From positions 1 through 8,674 of the forward strand of contig JAGRAB010000228.1 of assembly GCA_020435085.1 (NCBI GenBank): 8,674 nt of DNA, given 5' to 3'. The notes under the pieces were generated by a model, which did no database searches, was not told the origin of the DNA, and saw nothing but the letters and a program-made list of their open reading frames with translations. Positions within the stretch are counted from its first letter, which is position 1; each line of letters begins with the position of its first letter. This stretch comes from Bdellovibrionales bacterium (GTDB lineage Bacteria; Bdellovibrionota; Bdellovibrionia; Bdellovibrionales; UBA1609). A program made the translations under genes and the position numbers. Below are positions 1-5,688 of this stretch, in pieces.

Positions 1-531
1 GTCAAAAACTCCACACAAAAGAGGCATTGTTAAAAATGTGGCAAGAATTCGAGGAGCGACAAGATATTGCTTGGGATCAACTCCCATCACTTCAAGAGCA
101 TCAATTTGTTCAGAAACACGCATTGTTCCTAAGCGTGCAGCCATAGCCCCTCCAGCACGAGCGGCAACGATAAGCCCTGTCAAAACGGGGCCCAGTTCTC
201 GAGTAATTCCTAGAGCCACTGTTGGGCCCACCAAGTTTGTTGCATTTACCAACTTAAAGCCAAGAAAAATTTGATAGGATAAAGCAAGCCCAGTAAAACT
301 TCCTGTAAGAATAATAATGAGAATCGATTTATTTCCGACGAATTCCATGTGACGAATAATTTCGTCGACGCGATAAGGTTTTTTAAAAATAAGAGGAATT
401 GATTCTAAGAAAAATAAAAAGGCTTTTCCTGTATCGTAAAAAAAACCACCAATAGTGAGCCCTACTTTGATGAAAAGCTCATCAAGTGCATTATTCACTT
501 TTTCTCTATGCAGCCGCCAATACTGAAGCAT
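1..531 (-). CDS. mlaE: MlaE/YrbE-family ABC transporter permease (C-terminus cut by window edge)
   Basis: I translated the minus strand from ATG at 531-529. It is open for 177 codons to the left edge, so the last part of a protein usually about 260 residues long is missing. The family signature is clear: RELGPVLTGLIVAARAGGAM at about 111-130, followed by LGTMRVSEQIDALEVMG at 134-150, the conserved cytoplasmic segment of MlaE permeases. Hydrophobic stretches at about 68-90, 112-130 and 160-175 fit membrane segments. In the Mla system this inner-membrane subunit pairs with an MlaF ATPase and an MlaD substrate-binding protein to move phospholipids between inner and outer membrane. Residue 133 is Arg (MAARLGTM), where I remember Glu as usual. 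The start lies 2 nt after the alr stop, with AAGGG inside the end of alr as a possible ribosome-binding site, so it is probably co-translated with alr. mlaF and mlaD may follow beyond the left edge, but this cannot be seen. Confidence 0.93.
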   Translation of the reverse strand, partial: MLQYWRLHREKVNNALDELFIKVGLTIGGFFYDTGKAFLFFLESIPLIFKKPYRVDEIIRHMEFVGNKSILIIILTGSFTGLALSYQIFLGFKLVNATNLVGPTVALGITRELGPVLTGLIVAARAGGAMAARLGTMRVSEQIDALEVMGVDPKQYLVAPRILATFLTMPLLCGVFD

Positions 532-533
532 GA

Positions 534-1679
534 CTAATGACCCTTAAACTCTCTTGGCACACGTTGCCCTATACAAGTAATTATCTCATATGGAATCGTA
601 TCTATCATCTCCGCGAGCTCTTCTGCTGTTATTTTCTGGTCAGATTGCTCGCCAAGAAGGATCACTTCTTTACCAAGATCTCGTCCAGGATCAATATTTA
701 AGTCTGTAAGATCAACCATTGTGTAATCCATACAAACAATTCCTCGAATAGGTACTCGACTTCCACCAATGAGCATCTCTCCTCGATTAGAAAAAGAACG
801 ACTATATCCATCAGCATAACCAATCGGCACAACACCAATCAAACTCTCTTTCGAGGCTTGCCACATTCCTCCGTAAGAAACCGTTTCTCCTTTTCTTACT
901 TTTTGAATCGTCACAATTTCAGAAACAATTGACATCACAGGCTTGAGTTCTTGGAAAAATTTATTTTCTAATGGCTGGATCCCATAAATAGAAATTCCCG
1001 GTCGCACTCCCCAGTGAAAACTCTGGGAATACTTTGTCTTTAAGTCTTGAACAGCAAACCAACCTGAAGAATTCCACAAATGAACTTGAGGTTGAAAATG
1101 AGAAAAATAAGAAATTATACTTTCAAAGTCTTGTATTTGCTGATCTGAAATACTTTCTGGTTTTCCAATATCATCTCCCCGTAAAAGATGAGTACAAACA
1201 CCTGTCAGTTTTAAGTTTGGATGCTTTCTAAAAAAAGATAAAAGAGATTCGCTTTCCTGGGGGTTAAAGCCCAATCGGTTCATTCCTGTATTAAATTTAA
1301 GGTGTAGAGAAAACTCTCGTCCTCCTAAGAGTTTTTCCATTGCTAAAAGCTCTGGCCATTGTCCAATAACAGGAGTGAGTTGATAATCAAATAAGTGTGT
1401 CACTGCTGAGTCTAAAATAGGGCCAAAAACAAAAATATCTAAAGAGATCCCTGCTTTCCTTAAACGTATGCCTTCTTCAAGAAGAGCCACACCCACACCA
1501 GAGACACCAACGTCTTCACAGACTCGAGTCAACTCAATATCACCATGCCCATAAGCATTTGACTTTACCATAGGACAAAAAAACTGTTTTGAACTCGAAG
1601 TCATTGATTTGATAAACTCTAAATTTCTTCGAAAAGCATCTAAGTTTACAATGGCTTTAGTTTTTCTAAAATTTTTCAG
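534..1679 (-). CDS. alr: Alanine racemase, PLP-dependent; apparent CTG start
   Basis: Alr interconverts L- and D-alanine in the cytoplasm and supplies D-Ala for peptidoglycan. From the CTG start the protein has 381 residues, normal for the family. Landmarks in that numbering: MVKSNAYGHG with PLP lysine K39; LKFNTGMNRLGF at about 128-138; WGVRPGISIYG at about 223-233 with the PLP-contacting Arg226; PIGYADGYSR with catalytic Tyr288; CMDYTMVDLT at about 316-325; and C-terminal IPYEIITCIGQRVPR. The first ATG (1604-1602) would begin only 13 residues before the PLP lysine and lose the first beta-strand. The in-frame codons upstream encode KTKAIVNLDAFRRNLEFIKS, which matches the conserved Alr N-terminus, so translation must begin earlier. 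Between the in-frame TGA at 1682-1680 and that ATG there is no ATG, GTG or TTG. The best candidate is CTG at 1679-1677, six bases after GAGG. Family identity is certain; the exact start is inferred, and a one-base change in this sequence is the alternative. Confidence 0.95.
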   Translation of the reverse strand: MKNFRKTKAIVNLDAFRRNLEFIKSMTSSSKQFFCPMVKSNAYGHGDIELTRVCEDVGVSGVGVALLEEGIRLRKAGISLDIFVFGPILDSAVTHLFDYQLTPVIGQWPELLAMEKLLGGREFSLHLKFNTGMNRLGFNPQESESLLSFFRKHPNLKLTGVCTHLLRGDDIGKPESISDQQIQDFESIISYFSHFQPQVHLWNSSGWFAVQDLKTKYSQSFHWGVRPGISIYGIQPLENKFFQELKPVMSIVSEIVTIQKVRKGETVSYGGMWQASKESLIGVVPIGYADGYSRSFSNRGEMLIGGSRVPIRGIVCMDYTMVDLTDLNIDPGRDLGKEVILLGEQSDQKITAEELAEMIDTIPYEIITCIGQRVPREFKGH

Positions 1680-1685
1680 TCAAAA

Positions 1686-1689
1686 CCTC
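1686..1689 (-). promoter_or_regulatory. Shine-Dalgarno GAGG for alr, overlapping the upstream stop codon
   Basis: On the minus strand GAGG lies inside TGAGG, sharing bases with the TGA stop of the GGDEF gene (1690-1688). Six bases separate it from CTG at 1679-1677, an ideal spacing. A TTG at 1683-1681 is too close to it and reads into TAG after five codons. This spacing is the main evidence for CTG as the alr start, and it implies coupling to translation of the upstream gene. Confidence 0.55.
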
Positions 1690-3211
1690 AATAAGTTGGG
1701 GTTGGAATCACAAAGTCTACAATAAAGCCATCTGGGGCCTCAGCAAGAACCACTTTATTCGTTCCATATTTTAAAAAGTCAAAAAGAGTTCGATCAGCAG
1801 ATGAGAAAAGATCATCTGCGTCACGACAAAACGATGGATATTCACTGACACTCAAACTGAGCGTTATTTGCGAATGTTCAGGAAGCACTTGTGAAAAGTC
1901 TGCAGACTCTATCATTCGCCGAATTCTTTCTGCTTTAATAGCACCACCCTTTGCTGCCGTGTGAGGCAATAGTAATGCAAATTCATTTTGACTAATTCGG
2001 CCAATCATATCGTTAACACGAGAGTGCTTTTGAACAATACGTACAAGAGATTTTATTAATAATGAAATATCTTCTTCATCTGCTGACTGAGATATTTTAT
2101 CAAAATGATCTACTGTCATGAGAACAAACGCCAATGGCAAATGTGTTCTTCGCGCACGAGCAACTTCTTCAGAAGTTTTTTGAAAAAAACTATGTTTATT
2201 CAAAGCTTGAGAGACGGGATCTAAAATTTGATTGGAATGTAATCGTTTTTCTAATTCAACAGAAAGGCAATTTCTTGAAAGCAAGAGGAATGCATTTTCA
2301 ATATATTTAAAATTTTCCGAATCAGTATCAATATCCCATAAGAGTAAAATCCCATGAACTTCCCCGAGGACGTCTAATTTTAAAAGATGAAATTTTTCAA
2401 TAGAAAATACTTCTTTAAGCATATTAATAAAAAGAGGATGTTTTTCAATGCTTCGTATATCGGATTTCTTAAAGCTTTCATCATGCTCTGAAAAGTTAAG
2501 TCCCAAGCCATGAGTCATAGATTCTTCTATATTGGCACTAAAATGAGAAACCAATGTTTTTCGAGGGCCAATGTACTTAAAAAATACTGCATGCCCTTGC
2601 TTTTTCTTTACAAATATTCGATTCAGCTCTCTCATAAATACTTCAATGCTTGATCCATAACTCAATTGTTGAAAAAGTTTTCTTTGGTATTCTGCAAATA
2701 AATGAAAAGGATCCATTTCTTCATTCTTCTGCAAATCTGATTGCAATGAAGTGCCTTCAAACTCTTTTTTATTTTTCTGATCGTTTAATTTTTCAAGGAG
2801 TTGTTCATTTTCATAAATATAAAAAGTATTTTGCGCAACATGGTCTAATGTTTTTACCAATTGAAGTGCATGATCTAATGGCCAATGAAGAACTTGATAA
2901 AACTCTTGTCCTATTTTTGATAAAATATCTTTAAAGTTTTCAAGTTTTGAAAAAAGTATGAGTTGAGTTTCTGGGAGTTGCTTTTTGAGGCTTAAAACTT
3001 TTTCTTTCAACTCATTGAAGCCCACATTTTCAGAATGAATACAAATAAAATGAGGCGGATCTTTTTCTGATCGTTTTATGAGTGTATCAAAGCTCTTATA
3101 TTGCACATACTGATACCCTGAACCCTGAATAACTTCTTGAGCTGACTCTTCCTCATTGTCACTCTTCCATTCTCCTACCAAAAATGAACTTCTATATTTT
3201 TCAATTTTCAT
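1688..3211 (-). CDS. Degenerate GGDEF protein with receiver-like N-terminus and GAF-like middle; probable c-di-GMP effector
   Basis: The protein has 507 residues and no signal peptide or membrane segment. Residues 1-125 look like a receiver-type alpha/beta fold (for example PPHFICIHS at 52-60 and TQLILFSKL at 82-90), but I do not see a convincing acidic phosphorylation pocket. A charged, probably coiled segment follows (133-165), then a GAF-like region (about 170-325). Residues 331-490 align with GGDEF domains: DPVSQALNKHSFF at 331-343 replaces DxLTGLxNRRxF, VDHFDKI at 367-373 replaces D-D-FK-IND, and SQNEF at 407-411 replaces GGDEF. The loss of both glycines, and of one metal-site Asp, argues against diguanylate cyclase activity. 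The inhibitory c-di-GMP site motif RxxD is kept as RVND at 398-401, exactly five residues before SQNEF as in active enzymes. GAF plus degenerate GGDEF with an I-site is the layout of the c-di-GMP receptor PelD. The start ATG overlaps the kinase stop by 4 nt. Family call is firm; the receptor role is inferred. Confidence 0.88.
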   Translation of the reverse strand: MKIEKYRSSFLVGEWKSDNEEESAQEVIQGSGYQYVQYKSFDTLIKRSEKDPPHFICIHSENVGFNELKEKVLSLKKQLPETQLILFSKLENFKDILSKIGQEFYQVLHWPLDHALQLVKTLDHVAQNTFYIYENEQLLEKLNDQKNKKEFEGTSLQSDLQKNEEMDPFHLFAEYQRKLFQQLSYGSSIEVFMRELNRIFVKKKQGHAVFFKYIGPRKTLVSHFSANIEESMTHGLGLNFSEHDESFKKSDIRSIEKHPLFINMLKEVFSIEKFHLLKLDVLGEVHGILLLWDIDTDSENFKYIENAFLLLSRNCLSVELEKRLHSNQILDPVSQALNKHSFFQKTSEEVARARRTHLPLAFVLMTVDHFDKISQSADEEDISLLIKSLVRIVQKHSRVNDMIGRISQNEFALLLPHTAAKGGAIKAERIRRMIESADFSQVLPEHSQITLSLSVSEYPSFCRDADDLFSSADRTLFDFLKYGTNKVVLAEAPDGFIVDFVIPTPTY

Positions 3212-5466
3212 TCACCAGATCCAACCTTTGGCTTCCGAATGCGAACAGTAAAACCATGATCTGTAGATTCAACAGGATTTTCTCTTTGCAAGTCTTCTCC
3301 ACCCGCTCTCAGTACTGCCACCTCGTTGAGCTCATCTTCAAACACATCACCATCATCAATAAGATCTAAATCTGAGTCTTTTTCTCTCGCTTCTAAAGAG
3401 CGGTTTTTTACCAATGCCGATGAGGCTTCTTCATCTAAGCCTTCTAGCAAACTTTCATTTTTTAAAGCCATCATTTCTATTTCTTCATCCTCAGAAGGTG
3501 GTGACGGTAAGACATCAGCATCACTTCCTGTCACCGGTAATGCTCCTCCTAATTGAATAGGATCAATTTGGGGAAGCTTATCCGTTGGACTATCCGTCGA
3601 GATTTCTGCTTTATGATTTTTTTCTTTTTCATTTATGGATTCTTTTTCTACAGTCGATGCTATTAAAGGAAGCTTTAAACAAATCCGTGTTCCTTGAGGC
3701 CCTGTTTTTTCAACGAAGGCTTTACCTGACATCGATTGCAAAATTCCTTTAGCCACTGATAACCCCAAACCTTTTTGTCCTAATTCACTCTTTGTTGTAA
3801 AGAAAGGGGAAAATATTTTTGGTAAAACTTCTGCTGCAATGCCTTTTCCAGAGTCCTGAATGACTAATGAAATGTGTTTACCCTCATCTCGGGTGGCCAA
3901 ATAAAGGTCTTTCACATCCGATTCAAGCATGGATTCAATGGCATTCTTTAAAATTTCAGTCAATGCTGTTTTTAATTTTATTGGATCAATCATAACTTGC
4001 CCAACAGGTCGAAGATCTTTTTTAATATGAATACCTTTTTGATCCAACTCACTTCTCAACTCTTTTAACGCAGATAAAACAATTTCATGTAAATCTGTTC
4101 GTACAAGATGAACTGCTGAGTTTTCTCCTGAAACTTTGAGAAGGTTGTCGACAGTATCACGAGCTCGCCTTGCCTCTCTTTCAATCGATGTGTAATGGTC
4201 TTCAACTCCGTTACCTTCAGACTTTGCACGTGCCAATTGAGCTTGACCAAGAATAACATTTATTGGCTCACGAAGAGCTTGAGCAATTTCAGTAGAAATT
4301 TGGCGGTAGAGCTCACCTTTTTCAATGTCACTCACTTTATTCTTTGTTTTCTGTGTTTCTACTTTTACCTGAGGTGCTGAGGAATGGTCTTTGTAAATGG
4401 GTTGAGGGACATGCCCACCACTTTGTTGAATTTTCTCAATAGATTGAAATAATACAGGAGACATCTCAACGAAATGTTCTGGATGACGAATAGGAAGCCC
4501 TTGTCCTAAAGCGATAGCAAAGTCTTGTAAATACTCATAGGCTGCAATTGTCGGACGAATAAAGTAAAAACCAAGAGCCAATGCCACAAGAAAAGAAGCA
4601 ACCGCAAGTCCAAATAAACTGACAACTTGCGCAGAAAATAAACTTGGAAAACTATTGAGTTTTTGAGCAACTAAAACATAGAGGTTTGAATCATCAAGTT
4701 TCTCATAAGCTCCAATAATATTATTTCCGCTACGGTCTTTAAACTCTCCAACATCTAACACTTTTCTTTGTGACAAAAGGTGCTCTACCATTGGATGAAT
4801 ATCCATTTTTGCACCAACATATTGCTGGCTTGTATACGCTAATGCATATCCTTTATCATCAAGCACCATCACTTCTCGATTTGTCGATTTGAAATTTTCT
4901 ACAACACTTGCGAAAGCTTGATTATTCAAAATTCCAAATGCAACAAATTTATCCGAGGTGTTTTCTGCCCCCGACTTCATCAAAACTTGAATTAAAAACG
5001 CATAGTGGGCATGCCCAGATGTTGAAACATATCGATACCAAATAATATTTGAAGAGCTAACGCCTGCAATGGGTATTTTTGAAATCATCTTTTCAGGGCT
5101 TCCATTTTCCCAAATATCTTGAGCTCCTGATTTTTCTTTTTTCCAACGAAACTTCCATCCTCCCTGAAGTGATGGTTCTAAAAGACCCGCTATAACCAAA
5201 TCACTTTTGATAAAAGTAGTATTTACTTCTCCCGGTTGATCGCGCTTGAGAAGAGACTCTTCTAAAGAGGCAATTTGAGTGAGTTGATCGGCATAACTTC
5301 TTGTGAGTAAACTTGCATTTGTTCGTGCCAGCCCCACTTCACTTTGTACGTTATCAAGTAAATACCGTGTGCGATCACTTGCCCCTAAAGATGTCACTTT
5401 TATTGCTACCAAAAATGTGAGACACAAAATTCCCAGCCCAATGGCTAACGCGAGTTTTGTACGCAT
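3208..5466 (-). CDS. Membrane histidine-kinase-like protein lacking the phospho-acceptor His, with a long acidic tail
   Basis: The protein has 752 residues. It has an N-terminal membrane helix (about 5-24), a periplasmic sensor region (about 28-278) that looks Cache-like (VMVLDDKGYALAYTSQQYVG at 199-218), a second helix (about 281-303) and a cytoplasmic part. The dimerisation helix around 388-415 contains IAQALREPINVILGQAQL, where Gln396 (codon CAA at 4281-4279) takes the place of the conserved His of H-E-x-x-x-P. The ATPase domain is complete: N-box EILKNAIES with Asn508, G1 DSGKGI at 538-543, F-box FSPFFTTK at 552-559 and G2 GQKGLGLS at 563-570. After about residue 603 comes an unusual tail of 150 residues, acidic and low in complexity, ending in a basic stretch (VRIRKPK at 741-747). 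AAGGTGA lies six bases upstream of the ATG and supports this start. It is the first gene of the minus-strand operon, and no response regulator is adjacent. It is probably a pseudokinase or scaffold of the DivL type (DivL has Tyr instead of His). Confidence 0.9.
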   Translation of the reverse strand: MRTKLALAIGLGILCLTFLVAIKVTSLGASDRTRYLLDNVQSEVGLARTNASLLTRSYADQLTQIASLEESLLKRDQPGEVNTTFIKSDLVIAGLLEPSLQGGWKFRWKKEKSGAQDIWENGSPEKMISKIPIAGVSSSNIIWYRYVSTSGHAHYAFLIQVLMKSGAENTSDKFVAFGILNNQAFASVVENFKSTNREVMVLDDKGYALAYTSQQYVGAKMDIHPMVEHLLSQRKVLDVGEFKDRSGNNIIGAYEKLDDSNLYVLVAQKLNSFPSLFSAQVVSLFGLAVASFLVALALGFYFIRPTIAAYEYLQDFAIALGQGLPIRHPEHFVEMSPVLFQSIEKIQQSGGHVPQPIYKDHSSAPQVKVETQKTKNKVSDIEKGELYRQISTEIAQALREPINVILGQAQLARAKSEGNGVEDHYTSIEREARRARDTVDNLLKVSGENSAVHLVRTDLHEIVLSALKELRSELDQKGIHIKKDLRPVGQVMIDPIKLKTALTEILKNAIESMLESDVKDLYLATRDEGKHISLVIQDSGKGIAAEVLPKIFSPFFTTKSELGQKGLGLSVAKGILQSMSGKAFVEKTGPQGTRICLKLPLIASTVEKESINEKEKNHKAEISTDSPTDKLPQIDPIQLGGALPVTGSDADVLPSPPSEDEEIEMMALKNESLLEGLDEEASSALVKNRSLEAREKDSDLDLIDDGDVFEDELNEVAVLRAGGEDLQRENPVESTDHGFTVRIRKPKVGSGE

Positions 5467-5581
5467 GGTGTTTCACCTTCCATGATGAAAAGTTGTCAGC
5501 AAATAAATTCAGACCGAATGAGTATAACTTAAGTCCTCGATCTTATTTTAGTTTTAGGATTCATAGGAACGCAAGACGAGA

Positions 5582-5617
5582 GTCCTAACACAAGCCATTG
5601 CCGCTAGGCATTAGGAC
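5582..5617 (+). promoter_or_regulatory. Candidate leader hairpin upstream of nadB
   Basis: GTCCTAA (5582-5588) and TTAGGAC (5611-5617) are perfectly complementary over 7 bp. Inside them GCC (5594-5596) can pair with GGC (5607-5609), leaving the loop ATTGCCGCTA (5597-5606). The left arm could instead pair with an earlier TTAGGA at 5554-5559. The loop is complementary to 5658-5667 near the nadB start. This could be an RNA attenuator or a DNA operator dyad. No T-run follows, so it is not a standard terminator. I do not recognise it as a known riboswitch. Confidence 0.4.
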
Positions 5618-5667
5618 CCGTAGAAGAGTGTGTTTTCTTTGTCCAATCTGCTAAAACTAGCGGCAAT
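5597..5667 (+). repeat. 11-bp perfect inverted repeat in the nadB leader
   Basis: ATTGCCGCTAG (5597-5607) and CTAGCGGCAAT (5657-5667) are exact reverse complements. GC (5594-5595) and GC (5669-5670) could extend the pairing past one mismatch. The left arm occupies the loop of the hairpin at 5582-5617, so the two pairings either exclude each other or form a pseudoknot. The right arm ends 9 nt before the nadB Shine-Dalgarno sequence, and CCC (5670-5672) can in turn pair with GGG of that site (5677-5679). The placement suggests control of nadB expression, or paired operator half-sites. The evidence is complementarity and position only. Confidence 0.5.
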
Positions 5668-5676
5668 TGCCCTATT

Positions 5677-5681
5677 GGGAG
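5677..5681 (+). promoter_or_regulatory. Shine-Dalgarno GGGAG supporting the TTG start of nadB
   Basis: GGGAG is followed after 7 nt by TTG at 5689-5691. There is no ATG between here and the Rossmann-fold glycine motif of NadB, so TTG is the natural start. Three bases of this site can pair with CCC at 5670-5672, a weak possible occlusion. Confidence 0.65.
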
Positions 5682-5688
5682 AAGATAC

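Larger units (their letters stand above)
5467..5688. other. Divergent intergenic region between the kinase operon and nadB
   Basis: These 222 bp must carry promoters for both directions. For the kinase operon, TATACT on the minus strand (5526-5521) is a good -10 match and would give a 5' leader of about 50 nt, but nothing like TTGACA lies 16-18 bp upstream of it. On the plus strand TATAAC at 5523-5528 overlaps the same site and also resembles a -10. TTGTCA at 5493-5498 would be a fair -35, but the 24-bp spacer is too long. The promoters therefore cannot be fixed by eye. The nadB-proximal half (5554-5681) is rich in inverted repeats, described separately. I see no open frame that looks coding. 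Confidence 0.5.

Noticed and set aside
38..274. Open frame on the plus strand inside the mlaE region
   Set aside because: It lies antisense to a strongly conserved MlaE signature region and its translation resembles no protein family.
534..1604. alr beginning at the first ATG (356 residues)
   Set aside because: This start would cut off the conserved N-terminal strand and leave only 13 residues before the PLP lysine. In-frame family-like sequence continues upstream to the CTG at 1679.
3326..3556. Serine-rich plus-strand open frame
   Set aside because: It is antisense to the acidic tail of the kinase-like gene. Its Ser-rich composition is the mirror of the Asp/Glu-rich codons on the other strand.
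5582..5617. Intrinsic terminator upstream of nadB
   Set aside because: The hairpin is followed by CCGTAGAAG rather than a T-run, and no gene ends just upstream on this strand.
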